Assembly (NCBI RefSeq): GCF_004365705.1
Contig: NZ_SOBN01000001.1
Location: 5,690,001 to 5,754,000, forward strand
Length of the DNA: 64,000 bases
Source: Streptomyces sp. 846.5
GTDB taxonomy: Bacteria > Actinomycetota > Actinomycetes > Streptomycetales > Streptomycetaceae
Direction of reading: 5' to 3'
The notes below the pieces were generated by a model. That model made no database searches and was not told the origin of the DNA. It was given only the letters and a program-made list of their open reading frames with translations. A program made the translations under genes and the position numbers. This document shows, one piece after another, positions 49,004 through 58,176 of this stretch (position 1 is the first letter of the stretch; every line of letters begins with the position of its first letter).

Positions 49004-50686
49004 TCAGATCTCCCGCTTCTCTCCCGCGCCCATGACAGGAAGCGAGAGCTCGGTGGGTGTGTAAGGAGCGGACAGCGGAGAGGGGAGGCAGGGCAGCACG
49101 GCGACCGTGATGTTGTCGTGCCCGCCGCGCTCGCAGGCGAACCTGACGAGTTCCTGGGCCGCCTCCAGCGGCCGGGTCCTGGCGTCCGCGGGGACCACGG
49201 CGCCCAGGTCGGCAGCCGACTCCCAGTAGTTCCACAGGCCGTCGGTGCAGATCAGCACCACCCCGGCGGCGGGGGGCGCGAAGACGGTGGTGTGCGGCTC
49301 GACCTCGACGGCGTCCGCCCCCAGCCAGCCGGTGATCGCATGGGCGCGGGCGTCGGCGTAGGCCTCGGCCTCCTCCATCAGCCCCGCCTCGACCATCCGG
49401 GCCGCCCAGGAGTCGTCCACGGTCAGCCGTTCGGAGCCGGCCCGCTCGTCCGGGAACCAGTAGGCCCGGCTGTCGCCGACCCAGCCCACGGTGACCTCGC
49501 CGTCGGCCGCGATGGCTCCGACGATGGTGCAGGCGGGGGAGTTGCGGCTGGGCTCCAGCGGACCCTCGCTCGCCAGGTCCTCGACCCGCTGCGCCGCGGC
49601 CATGATCGCGGCGTGCATCGCCGACTTGGGGTCGGCGCCGGACTCCAGCGACTCCAGCAGGTACTCGCTCGCCGTGTCCGCGGCGGCCTGTGACGCCTCG
49701 TCAGGACGGGTCGCCGAGGACACCCCGTCGCACACCACCGCGACCACGGCGGGGGAGCCGCCGGGACGGGAGGTGGCGGCGACGGCGAAGGCGTCCTCGT
49801 TGCGGTGGTGCCGGTGGCCCCGGTCGCTGACCCCGGTGACCCCGGCGAGCGCCCGCTCCTGATGGTCCCTCGGACGCGGCTGCGCGCGGCCGCAGGCCTC
49901 GCAGTACCCGTCGGCGTCGATCCGCTGCTCCCCGCACCCCACGCACACCGGCCCGCTGCCCGGAGCGATCACCACGACGGGGTTGGGCTCGGTCGGCGCA
50001 TGGTCCAGCTCCGCCTCCGGCTCCTCCTCGCTGACCAGCAGCTGCGCGGGCGCGGCCAGCAGGAAGTCCCCCGTGGCCCCTGACACATGCTCCGCAGCAG
50101 CCTCCGCCCCACCCCGCCCCAACCCGGCCCGAGGATCCACCCCCACCACCGGCGGCCCCACCGGCCGCGGCGGCACAGCCCCGACTTCGCCGAGAGCCCC
50201 AGCCGAAGCCGGAGTGCCCGCCTCGCCGTGAGCGGCCTGCCCCGCAGGGGCCGCCGCCCCGGAGGGCCCGCCCTGGCTCACGCCAACTGCTCCCGCCTCC
50301 ACCGCAGTTCCGCCTCCGCCGGGCCCGCCCGCCGCAGGCGCGATTCCGCCGTAGGCGGCCTGCCCGGCAGGGGCTCCGGCCCCGGCGACCCCGCCATCGC
50401 CGGTGCCACCATGCACGGCCCCCGCTACGGCTCCGCCGTGCCTGCCCGCCGCAGGCGCACCCGCGCCGTAGGCGGCCTGCCCCGCAGGGGACCCGGGCCC
50501 GGAGGGCGCGTTGGGACCCGCGCCGGCAGGCGCAACGCCGTAGCCGTGGGCCGCCGCCGCGGGGGCCGCCGCCCCGGAGGGCGTGCTCGGTGCGATCGTG
50601 AGATCGCTGCCGCACTGTTCGCAGAAGCGGTCGCTCTCGCCCACCGGCTGCGCGCAGTTGGGACAGGAAAGGGTCAACTGGTCCAT
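49004..50686 (-). CDS. PP2C-type Ser/Thr phosphatase with zinc ribbon
   Basis: A 560-residue protein. A zinc ribbon (CPNCAQPV, CEQCG) starts the protein. An Ala/Gly/Pro-rich low-complexity segment runs to about 210. A second zinc ribbon (CVGCGEQ, CEACG) precedes the PP2C domain (about 275-545). That domain has the metal ligands SDRGHRHHRNEDAF, VVCDGVSS, VGWVGDSRAYW, ICTDGLWNYW and GGHDNITVAVL. It should dephosphorylate PknG substrates. It is six bases after the pknG gene. Confidence 0.94.
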   Translation of the reverse strand: MDQLTLSCPNCAQPVGESDRFCEQCGSDLTIAPSTPSGAAAPAAAAHGYGVAPAGAGPNAPSGPGSPAGQAAYGAGAPAAGRHGGAVAGAVHGGTGDGGVAGAGAPAGQAAYGGIAPAAGGPGGGGTAVEAGAVGVSQGGPSGAAAPAGQAAHGEAGTPASAGALGEVGAVPPRPVGPPVVGVDPRAGLGRGGAEAAAEHVSGATGDFLLAAPAQLLVSEEEPEAELDHAPTEPNPVVVIAPGSGPVCVGCGEQRIDADGYCEACGRAQPRPRDHQERALAGVTGVSDRGHRHHRNEDAFAVAATSRPGGSPAVVAVVCDGVSSATRPDEASQAAADTASEYLLESLESGADPKSAMHAAIMAAAQRVEDLASEGPLEPSRNSPACTIVGAIAADGEVTVGWVGDSRAYWFPDERAGSERLTVDDSWAARMVEAGLMEEAEAYADARAHAITGWLGADAVEVEPHTTVFAPPAAGVVLICTDGLWNYWESAADLGAVVPADARTRPLEAAQELVRFACERGGHDNITVAVLPCLPSPLSAPYTPTELSLPVMGAGEKREI

Positions 50687-50692
50687 GCGCGC

Positions 50693-53503
50693 TTACACCC
50701 ACGTCCTGGGCCGGGTGCGGTTGGCCCGCTCCACCCACTCGATCCGCTTCTCGGGCTGTTCCGCGAGACGCGCCAGTACCCGATACGACTGTTCCAGCGC
50801 GAACCGCAGTTCCCGCTCCTCGGCCGGATGGCCGAGCAGCAGGATCGGTCCTGCACCCGCCGGTCCGTCAGGACGTCCGGCCAGCACCCAGCCCAGGGCC
50901 TTGCCCAGCACCTCGACGGACAGCTCCTCGCGGCGCCGTGCGTCCAGGCCGAGCCCGGTGAGCTGGGTCGAGCAGGCGTCCAGGTCGCCCTTGAGCGGTT
51001 CGGCCGCCGACCGCTCGCGCAGCCTCGCCCGTACCGCCGCGACCCGCGCCGCCACATAGTGGTTGGAGGTCTCCGGGACGGACTCCAGCGCGTTCACCGC
51101 GCCCACTCGGTCGCCGGCCGCGAGCCGCACCCGGGCCAGCCCGAAGGCCGCACTGACGTAGGCGCGGTCGGTCGTCCACACCAGTCGGTAGAACTCGGCC
51201 GCGTCCTCCTGCGAGCCCAGCACCTCCGCGCAGATGGCCAGCGCCAGCTTGGGCGCGGCCTCGCCCGGGAACGCGTCGTAGACGGCGTCGAAGGAGTCGG
51301 CCGCGGCTCGCGCCGCCGCCAGCGGCTCAGGCCTGCCGTCCGTCCCGGCGGCGACCAGCGCGGCCAGCCCGCGGTACCAGACCACCCGCCAGTCGTCGGG
51401 GTGGTCGGTGGACAGCGCGTTCAACGCCTCGTCCACCGCGGCGAGATCGCCGAGCTCGATCAGCGCGCGCAGCTCCCGCAGCCGCAGCTCGACCGAGCTC
51501 AGCGGTGCTGAGCGGAGCGCCGCGATGACGTCGGCGGGCGCGGTCGCCATCAGCGCGGCGAGGAAGCCCGCGTTGGGGTCGGCCACGTCGATCCGGGGCA
51601 CCGGCAGCGCCAGCGCGGCCGGACGCGGGTCGAGCGCCAGCACCTGCGGCGCCGCGTCGCCCCCCGGCTGGAACGGCAGCGCGGGGGCGGGCCCCGCGAT
51701 GGTCGCCGGATGCGTCCCGTTGGCGCCGCCGTTGACACCCGCGGCACCCGCGGCACCCGCGGCACCCGCGGCACCCGCGGCACCCGCAACGCCCACGGCC
51801 GGCGCGGGCGCGGCGCCCGGCGCAGCCTGCACCGGCAGCGGCGCGCGCGGTACCGGCACGCCGCCCCCCTTGCGTCCCCGCCGTCGGCCGACCCCGTCCC
51901 GTCCGGGCGCGTCGAAGGCCGCAGGGCCGACCAACTCGGTGTCCACGACCCGCAGTTCCGCGCCGAAGAGGGTGGAGAGCGCGGGCCTGGGCCGGTTGTC
52001 CTGGAGCGCCAGGATCTCCCGCAGCACCCCGGTGAGCTGCTCCGCCATCTCCTGCGCCGAGGAGAACCGCTTGTCCGGGTCCGGGTCGGTGGCCCGGACC
52101 AGCAGCCGGTAGAAGGACTCGTACCGGTCGAAGACCTCGACGTCCTCGGGGCCGGGCAGGGTGTCCCGGTAGACGGTGGAGAAGCCCTGGAAGTCGAAGG
52201 TCAGCACGGCCAGCGAGCGGGCCACGGTGTAGAGGTCCGAGGCCGGGGAGACGCCCTCGGTGGCGATCTCGGGGGCCTGGTAGCCGACGGTGCCGTAGAT
52301 CGCGCCGTCGTCGTCCTGGCGGCGCACCGCGCCCATGTCGATGATCTTCAGCTGGTCCTCGGACTGGATCACGTTGTCCAGCTTGAAGTCGCAGTAGATC
52401 AGGCCCCGGCTGTGCAGGTAGCCCAGCGCCGGCAGCGCCTCCAGGGCGTAGGCGATGGCCTGTTCGACCGGCAGCGGGACGCGCCGCCCGTCGGGACCGC
52501 GCCGCCCGTCGGCGATGTCCTTGAGCGACTTGCCGCCGACGTACTCCATCACGATGTAGCCGTCGGTGGTGCCCTTGGTCAGGTCGGGGTGCTCGGCGAA
52601 GTTGATGATGCGGACGATGTTGGGGTGGTCGACCTCGGCCAGGTAGCGGCGCTCGGCGATGGCGACCGCCAGGGCCTCCTCGTCGCCGGTGTCCAGCAGG
52701 CCCTTGAGGACCACCCAGCGGTCGTTGACCCTGCGGTCGATGCCCAGGTAGATCCAGCCCAGGCCGCCGTGGGCGATGCAGCCGACCACCTCGTACTGGC
52801 CGTCGACCATGTCGCCCGCGTGCAGCTTGGGAGTGAACGAGTACTCGGTGCCGCACTTGGTGCAGAACCCCTCGGGGCGGCCCGCATTGCCGTTGCGGGA
52901 ACGGCCCACCGGCGCCTCGCACTTGCTGCAGTAGCGCTTGCGCTCGGGAACCTCGGGGTGCTCCTGGACCATGCTGCGCGGGTCGGGCCGGGGGATCGGC
53001 GGCACCGTCACCAGCCCGGCGCCGAGCGCGCCCCGGCTGGACTGCGAGGTGCTGCTGCGGGTGCTGCGCACCGACACCGAGGAGCGGGTGGAGCCGCTGC
53101 GGACCGACCGGGAGCGGCCGGAGAGCGAGCGCGAGGAGCCGCGCGAGGTGCTGCTGGTGGAACGGACCGAACGGGACGAGGCCTGCTGCGGAATGTTCCC
53201 CGCCGAGCCGGCCGTCGCGGCGACCGGCGCCGGCGCCAGACCGCACTCGGAGCAGTAGCCGTCGGCGTCGATCACCCCGTCGCCGGTGCACTCCGGCCGG
53301 GTGCAGGGCGAGCCGGGGCCCGCCGCCTGCACCGGAGCAGCCGGAGTACCCGGAGCCGCCGCGGCAGCAGCAGCCGCCCGCGCGGGCACCGCGGCCGGTG
53401 CCAGACCGCATTCGGTGCAGTAGCCGTCGGCGTCGATCACCCCGTCGCCGGTGCACTCGGGCCGCGTGCACGGTGTGCCCGTCATGGACGTCATCCCCGC
53501 CAT
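50693..53503 (-). CDS. pknG: Ser/Thr protein kinase PknG
   Basis: A 936-residue PknG-type kinase. The N-terminus has two near-identical zinc motifs (TRPECTGDGVIDADGYC at about 13-29 and 68-84). A Ser/Arg-rich stretch and a rubredoxin-like pair (YCSKCEAPV, FCTKCGTEY, about 190-220) follow. The kinase domain runs from about 235 to 500 (GLGWIYLGIDR, catalytic YCDFKLDN instead of HRD, DMG instead of DFG, as in PknG). A Gly/Ala tandem-repeat linker (about 570-590) leads to a TPR-like helical domain (about 640-930). The protein senses or transmits nutrient state in mycobacteria. Start codon choices between 53503 and 53483 are close. Confidence 0.94.
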   Translation of the reverse strand: MAGMTSMTGTPCTRPECTGDGVIDADGYCTECGLAPAAVPARAAAAAAAAPGTPAAPVQAAGPGSPCTRPECTGDGVIDADGYCSECGLAPAPVAATAGSAGNIPQQASSRSVRSTSSTSRGSSRSLSGRSRSVRSGSTRSSVSVRSTRSSTSQSSRGALGAGLVTVPPIPRPDPRSMVQEHPEVPERKRYCSKCEAPVGRSRNGNAGRPEGFCTKCGTEYSFTPKLHAGDMVDGQYEVVGCIAHGGLGWIYLGIDRRVNDRWVVLKGLLDTGDEEALAVAIAERRYLAEVDHPNIVRIINFAEHPDLTKGTTDGYIVMEYVGGKSLKDIADGRRGPDGRRVPLPVEQAIAYALEALPALGYLHSRGLIYCDFKLDNVIQSEDQLKIIDMGAVRRQDDDGAIYGTVGYQAPEIATEGVSPASDLYTVARSLAVLTFDFQGFSTVYRDTLPGPEDVEVFDRYESFYRLLVRATDPDPDKRFSSAQEMAEQLTGVLREILALQDNRPRPALSTLFGAELRVVDTELVGPAAFDAPGRDGVGRRRGRKGGGVPVPRAPLPVQAAPGAAPAPAVGVAGAAGAAGAAGAAGAAGVNGGANGTHPATIAGPAPALPFQPGGDAAPQVLALDPRPAALALPVPRIDVADPNAGFLAALMATAPADVIAALRSAPLSSVELRLRELRALIELGDLAAVDEALNALSTDHPDDWRVVWYRGLAALVAAGTDGRPEPLAAARAAADSFDAVYDAFPGEAAPKLALAICAEVLGSQEDAAEFYRLVWTTDRAYVSAAFGLARVRLAAGDRVGAVNALESVPETSNHYVAARVAAVRARLRERSAAEPLKGDLDACSTQLTGLGLDARRREELSVEVLGKALGWVLAGRPDGPAGAGPILLLGHPAEERELRFALEQSYRVLARLAEQPEKRIEWVERANRTRPRTWV
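51736..51789. repeat. 9-bp tandem repeat in pknG linker
   Basis: CACCCGCGG occurs five times in tandem from 51736 to 51780, with a partial sixth copy to 51789. On the minus strand it encodes GAAGAAGAAG-type Gly/Ala repeats between kinase and TPR domains. The frame is kept because the unit is nine bases. Confidence 0.9.
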
Positions 53504-53534
53504 CCCCCCATCGATCGACTCTTCGCCATCATGG

Positions 53535-54893
53535 TCAACCCCGGTACGGGCGCCCGTCCACCGGACTGCCCCCGCCGCCGTTCAGATCGCCGTCAAAGTT
53601 GCCGGGCGGTCGCAGCGCGTCCTGGTAGCGCCGAACCGCGTACTCGGCGGCCCTCAGGTCGCAGGGCGCGCTCCACAGCATCCGCCGGGCCTGGTCGTAA
53701 CGCTCGATCAGTTCCGGATCCTCGGCGACGCCCCGCCGGGCGGCCATCGCCTTGTAGGCGTCCAGCCGTCCGCGCAGCTCCGCCCGTATCGCCAGCGGCG
53801 CGGTGACCGCCGTCAGCGACTCCCGGGCCCGCTCCAACTCGCGCTGGGCGGCGCCCTCCAGGGTGTCCAGCAGCGGGCCGAGCCGGTGCCACTGGCCGTG
53901 CCGTCGCAACTGGTCGGCCTGGGCCAGCCGTTCCCGCATCGCACTCGCCGGCCCTGGCACGGCCGGGACCTCGGTGGACGCGATCTTCGCCAGCACCTCG
54001 CCGCGCGCCCGCCTGGCCTCGGCCAGGGTGGCGTCCGCCCTGGCCAGCGTCTCGCCGACGCCCTCCAGCCGTTCGTCGGCGTCGTCCCGCAGCCGCAGCA
54101 GGTCCTCCAGCTCCAGCCGGAGGTCGTCCACGGTACGGGCGGCGCGGTCGTAGCGACCGGTGTCGACGCTGCCGGGGACGGCGCCCCGGGAGGTCTCCTG
54201 GCCGCCGGCGGCCGGGTGAGGCGTCCAGAAGGCGAGCGGATCGGAGACGACCTCGCCGCGCAGGGCGGCCAGTTCCTTGGCCATCTCCTCCAGCGCGTCC
54301 CCGGCCGGGTGCTCGCCGGGGTGCACGCCCACCGATCGGGCCAGCGCCCGCACCCGGCCCAACTCCGCGGTGAGCAGGTCGATCCGGGCCGGCAGCGCGG
54401 ACCAGACCGCGTCGGCGGCCGAGGCCACCTCGATGACCCGCCCGTACCAGCCGTTCATCCGCTCGACCAGCTCGGTCAGGCTCACATGCTCGCTGAGCCG
54501 GGCGCCGCCGGTGATCCCGGTGACCGTGTGGCCGCCCTGCGGCAGCTTCCCGGCCGAGACGGTGACGCCCCGTCCGCGCAGCAGTTCGGTCAGCTCGTAC
54601 AGCTCGGCCTGACCTGGACGGGCCCGCCGGGAGCGCACCGCGCGGGCGGCGGCCAGCGCCTCCGAGTAGGTGTCGAACATGGACCAGAGCAGGCCCAGGC
54701 CGGGTTCGGCCTGCTGCCAGCGGTCGCGGGTACGGCCGTTCAGCTCGGCGCCCTCCAGCAGGCGGCGGCCCGGGTGGTCCTGCAGCGCCAGCAGCGATGC
54801 CTCCACGGCATCACGCTCGGCACCGAGCCTGGTCAGGGTGCGGTCCACCTCCTCCCGGGTCATCACCGGACCGTTCGGTCCTGTCAGCGCCAT
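53535..54893 (-). CDS. Coiled-coil protein of the PknG locus
   Basis: A 452-residue, highly charged helical protein with heptad-like Leu/Ala/Arg/Glu stretches (TVDDLRLELEDLLRLRDDAD; TLARADATLAEARRARGEVL). No enzyme motif or membrane segment is seen. I do not recognise the family. It sits between GlnH and PknG, 31 bases upstream of pknG, so a scaffold or regulator of the kinase is plausible (inference). The ATG at 54891-54893 has a weak ribosome site, and a start ten codons later is possible. Confidence 0.8.
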   Translation of the reverse strand: MALTGPNGPVMTREEVDRTLTRLGAERDAVEASLLALQDHPGRRLLEGAELNGRTRDRWQQAEPGLGLLWSMFDTYSEALAAARAVRSRRARPGQAELYELTELLRGRGVTVSAGKLPQGGHTVTGITGGARLSEHVSLTELVERMNGWYGRVIEVASAADAVWSALPARIDLLTAELGRVRALARSVGVHPGEHPAGDALEEMAKELAALRGEVVSDPLAFWTPHPAAGGQETSRGAVPGSVDTGRYDRAARTVDDLRLELEDLLRLRDDADERLEGVGETLARADATLAEARRARGEVLAKIASTEVPAVPGPASAMRERLAQADQLRRHGQWHRLGPLLDTLEGAAQRELERARESLTAVTAPLAIRAELRGRLDAYKAMAARRGVAEDPELIERYDQARRMLWSAPCDLRAAEYAVRRYQDALRPPGNFDGDLNGGGGSPVDGRPYRG

Positions 54894-55085
54894 CCGTCCG
54901 CCATTCGCTCTTCGGTCTCCGTCGTCGTCCTTTGCTGCAATTCTCCGGGGAGCGACCCCCCGTACCCCCGCGAACCAATCCCCACGTGGGCAACCTCGTC
55001 CGAGCGGAGCCCGCCCGGCGAAGCTGAATGAATTGTCCTCCCTCGAATTGTCGCCGTTGAAGCTCCCTGCACCGCAACCCGCGTC

Positions 55086-56054
55086 TCAGCCCGCGAAGTG
55101 CGGGGTCGGCGCGCCCGGTGACGCCCCCAGCGGCTTCAACCACTTGCTGTACTCGGAGGCCCACTGGTTCGCCAGGAAGTCCTGCATCGCCGCGTTGACC
55201 CTGCGCACCAGATCAGTGGAGCCCAGCTTCATGGCCACCCCGTAGACCTCCTGGTCCAGCAGGCCGCCGACCAGATGAATGGTCGGGTCCTGGGCGACCT
55301 GGCCGGCGCCCAGGGCGTTGTCGGTGATGGTCGCGTCGACATTGCCGAGCTGCATCTGCACCAGGCAGTCCAGCTGGTTGGCGACGGTGACCACGGTGGC
55401 GCCGTGCTTGTTGGCGTTCAGCAGGTCGAGACCGGTGGACCCGGTCGCCGCGCAGACCCGCTTGCCGTTGACGGTGTCGTTCAGACCGGTGATCGACGAG
55501 GACTTGGGCGCGACGACCTCCTGCCCGGCGTCGAAGTAGGGCACCGAGAAGGAGACCTGCTTCAACCGGGCGCAGGTGATCGTCATGGTCCTGACCACCA
55601 CGTCCACCTGGCCGCTCTGCAGCGCGCTGATCCGGTTCGCGGTCGGCACGGCCAGGAACTCCACCGCGTTGGCGTCGCCCAGGATCGACTGGGCCAGGGC
55701 GTGCACCAGGTCGATGTCGAAGCCCTGCAGGTTCCCGGTCGCCGGGTCGCGGAAGCCCCACAGGTCGCTGTTGGTGTCGATGCCGGCGATCAGCTTCCCA
55801 CGCGTCCTGATCCGCTGAACGTCGGCACCGCTGTCGCTGGTGCTGGGCGTCAGGCTGGTGCCGGTGTCGCAGGTCTCCGCGGCCGGCGCGAGCGCCGGAG
55901 CCCCGGCGGTGATCCGTACGGTCTGCGGCCGCGGCTCGGCCGCCGAACTGCCCGGCAGGGCCAGCGTGCCCAGCAGCAGCGCGGCCGCCGCCAGCACCGC
56001 CCCTCGGGTGCGCCTGGCCATCCGATCCCCCTTCATCATCCGTCGCCCCCTCAC
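55086..56054 (-). CDS. glnH: Secreted amino-acid-binding protein GlnH
   Basis: A 322-residue type II solute-binding protein of the glutamate/aspartate kind. The signal sequence (RGAVLAAAALLLGTLALPGS) ends near SAA. Typical motifs are LIAGIDTNSDLWGF, GFDIDLVHALAQSI and GKRVCAATGSTGLDLL. In mycobacteria GlnH presents Asp/Glu to GlnX. There is no lipobox cysteine, unlike the mycobacterial lipoprotein. The GTG at 56054 overlaps the glnX stop (GTGA) and has GGAG upstream. ATGs at 56039, 56036 and 56021 are alternatives. Confidence 0.9.
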   Translation of the reverse strand: MRGRRMMKGDRMARRTRGAVLAAAALLLGTLALPGSSAAEPRPQTVRITAGAPALAPAAETCDTGTSLTPSTSDSGADVQRIRTRGKLIAGIDTNSDLWGFRDPATGNLQGFDIDLVHALAQSILGDANAVEFLAVPTANRISALQSGQVDVVVRTMTITCARLKQVSFSVPYFDAGQEVVAPKSSSITGLNDTVNGKRVCAATGSTGLDLLNANKHGATVVTVANQLDCLVQMQLGNVDATITDNALGAGQVAQDPTIHLVGGLLDQEVYGVAMKLGSTDLVRRVNAAMQDFLANQWASEYSKWLKPLGASPGAPTPHFAG

Positions 56055-57460
56055 CGGTACTCCGCCGCACGGCGGTTGATGCCCAGCAGCGCACCGGCCG
56101 CGGCCAGCGCCGCCAGCACGCCCGCGCCCTCGGCCAGCAGCGCGGTGGCCCCGCGCCCGTCGGCGGCCAGCGAGGCGAAGTTCGCCTGCTCATGGCTGAT
56201 GGCGGCGGCCAGGCTGGAGTTCAGGCTGGTGAACGCCGCGTCGGTGGTCTGCGCGGACGCGCTGGAAGCCCCCGGCACCCCGATGGTGTCGTTGACCGCC
56301 GTCGCGTAGTCGCCGTTGTTGTTGGCGGTCCCGGCGACCTCGTGCCGCTTGTCCCAGGTGCTGAACGCCGCCACGGCCGCCTGCACCTGCTGCTGCGCCG
56401 CGGCGTCGCCACCGGTCATCTGCGCGGCCTCGTCCAGGTAGCCGCCCTGCCCGGCCAGCTCCTTGCTGACGGCGCTCCAGAGCGTCTGGTAGGCGGTGGT
56501 CGAGCCGCGGGCCACCAGGTTGAGGTTCTCCGCGCCGCGGCACTGCAGCGCGGTGATCTGCGCCTTGTTCAGCACCTGCAGCGGGGCCGCGCCCCGGGTG
56601 TTGCTGGCCTTCAGGTCAGAGGCGGCCAGGCTCTGCGCGGCGCCCAGCCAGATCAGCGCGGCGGCGGTGAAGGCGCTGGCCGCCAGCAGGCCGACGTTGA
56701 ACACCCGGTTGGTGCCCCGGAACAGCCGTATCTGCGCCCAGGCCAGCGCCGCGAGCAGCACCAGGCCGAGGCCGATCGAGGCCCAGGGCAGTGCCTGGGC
56801 GTCCGCGTAGTCGTGCTGCAGCCGCGCCGTCTCGGCGGTGTAGAGCTGCTTCGCCTCGGGGAGCATCACGTTCTGCAGCTGCGAGGAGGCGAACCGCAGA
56901 TACGCGCCGCCCAGCGGCAGCCCCTGCCGGTCGTCGGCCCTGGCTGTCTCCACCAGGCCGGTGTAGACCGGGAGCTGCGCGTTGAGCTGCCGGATCTGGA
57001 TCTGTCCCGGGTCGTCGGCCGCGGTGCTCCCGGCGGCCTTGGCCAGCAGCGTCGAGGCCATCGCGATGTCGTTGTTGTACTGCTTCTGCACGGCCGCGGT
57101 CTCATTGCCGGCCTGCAGGAAGCCCGTGGCCGCGGTGGTGTCCGCGTCCGCGAGGGAGTGGAAGATCTGCGCGGCGTCGTCGCTCAGCGGCTGGCTGTGG
57201 TCGACCACGCTGGTGGCGGCGTTGGAGCTCTGCACGACCTGGGTCACCGTCAGCACGCCGAACACCACGGCCAGCAGCGCCAGCAGCGTCCCCATGGTCC
57301 ACAGCCGCCTGAGCGGAGAGCCGGCGCGACGCCCGTCGCCACGGCTGCCACGGCCCGAGGCGGGACCCTCGTCGGCTGGGCGCGCGACGGCAGGACGTGA
57401 CGGCGGCGCCGTGGCCACCGCCCCTCCGCCCTGCCCGTAACCCTGTCCCGGCGTCGTCAT
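56051..57460 (-). CDS. glnX: Membrane sensor GlnX
   Basis: A 469-residue membrane protein. A short cytoplasmic Pro/Gly tail leads to TM1 (TLLALLAVVFGVLTVTQVV, about 58-76). An extracytoplasmic helical loop of about 130 residues follows, then two TM helices (IGLGLVLLAALAWAQIRLF and GLLAASAFTAAALIWLGAAQ), a second loop and a last TM near the C-terminus. This matches mycobacterial GlnX, which with GlnH controls PknG. The first gene of the operon. The ATG at 57458-57460 follows a GGGGAAGGGGG site. Confidence 0.9.
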   Translation of the reverse strand: MTTPGQGYGQGGGAVATAPPSRPAVARPADEGPASGRGSRGDGRRAGSPLRRLWTMGTLLALLAVVFGVLTVTQVVQSSNAATSVVDHSQPLSDDAAQIFHSLADADTTAATGFLQAGNETAAVQKQYNNDIAMASTLLAKAAGSTAADDPGQIQIRQLNAQLPVYTGLVETARADDRQGLPLGGAYLRFASSQLQNVMLPEAKQLYTAETARLQHDYADAQALPWASIGLGLVLLAALAWAQIRLFRGTNRVFNVGLLAASAFTAAALIWLGAAQSLAASDLKASNTRGAAPLQVLNKAQITALQCRGAENLNLVARGSTTAYQTLWSAVSKELAGQGGYLDEAAQMTGGDAAAQQQVQAAVAAFSTWDKRHEVAGTANNNGDYATAVNDTIGVPGASSASAQTTDAAFTSLNSSLAAAISHEQANFASLAADGRGATALLAEGAGVLAALAAAGALLGINRRAAEYR

Positions 57461-57600
57461 CAGGCGCGCCCCCTTCCCCCGTCGCTCCCCTGCTGCGGTC
57501 CTCTGGGAGCAGTATGGCCAACCCCTGTGACATCCACACGGGACTTGCGTCGATCTTGAGGTTTCGTCGCCCAGCTGTGACGAGAACGAGGAGGCGGCGA

Positions 57601-58071
57601 CTACCAGCTGGGTCGGATCGGCCCCCGTGGGGCCAGCCGTGCCAGGTCCGCCACCAGGGCGTGGAACCGTTCCGGCCCCAGCTCCGCGATCCACGGGGCG
57701 ACCGTCTCCGCCGCCGCCTCGTCGGCCGCCCTGGTGCAGGCCCAGCCCCGGTCGGTCAGGACGACCAGGCGGGCGCGGGCGTCGCTGGGGTGGGGGCGGC
57801 GCTCCACGTAGCCCTTGCGGACGAGTTCGTCGACGAGCTGGCTGGCGGCCTGCTTGGTGAAGCCGAGGTGGTCGGCCAGTTCGCCGATGGTCGCGCCGTA
57901 CGGGGCGAGCCGGGCGAAGGCGTAGCCGTGCGCGGGTCGTACGTCGCTGAAGCCCCGCGTCGCGTTGCCGGCCTGGATACCGGCGACCAGTTCGCCGCTG
58001 AGGGAGAGCAGCAGTGCGGAGAAGGCGCGTGCTGCGACGCCGTCGCCGCTGCCGTCGCGGGTGTCGTTCAT
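57601..58071 (-). CDS. MarR-family transcriptional regulator
   Basis: A 156-residue winged-helix regulator: TIGELADHLGFTKQAASQLV is the recognition helix region (about 62-81), with RKGYVERRPHPSDARARLVV forming the wing. It is divergent from the cupin gene, with three palindromes between the starts. It probably represses both its own gene and the cupin gene in response to a small molecule. Confidence 0.9.
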   Translation of the reverse strand: MNDTRDGSGDGVAARAFSALLLSLSGELVAGIQAGNATRGFSDVRPAHGYAFARLAPYGATIGELADHLGFTKQAASQLVDELVRKGYVERRPHPSDARARLVVLTDRGWACTRAADEAAAETVAPWIAELGPERFHALVADLARLAPRGPIRPSW

Positions 58072-58094
58072 GAGCCAAGTCTGTCATAAAAAGA

Positions 58095-58155
58095 CAAGCG
58101 GCTTGACTATCGATGGGCAAGCGGCTTGACTATCAGTGAAAAGACAAGCCGCTTG
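58095..58155. promoter_or_regulatory. Three palindromic operators between MarR and cupin genes
   Basis: CAAGCGGCTTG at 58095-58105 and 58118-58128, and CAAGCCGCTTG at 58145-58155, are 11-bp palindromic sites (centre-to-centre 23 and 27 bases). The first two are followed by ACTAT and the third by CCCAT. They fill the 105-base gap between divergent starts (58071 and 58177), as expected for MarR sites covering both promoters. Confidence 0.75.
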
Positions 58156-58176
58156 CCCATTTCGTCAGGAGTCGCC

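Noticed and set aside
47816-49693. Plus-strand open frame opposite the vWA gene
   Set aside because: Shadow frame. The minus strand encodes an intact MIDAS vWA domain.
51736-51789. Possible CRISPR array
   Set aside because: Units are only nine bases with no spacers, and the stretch codes for a Gly/Ala linker.
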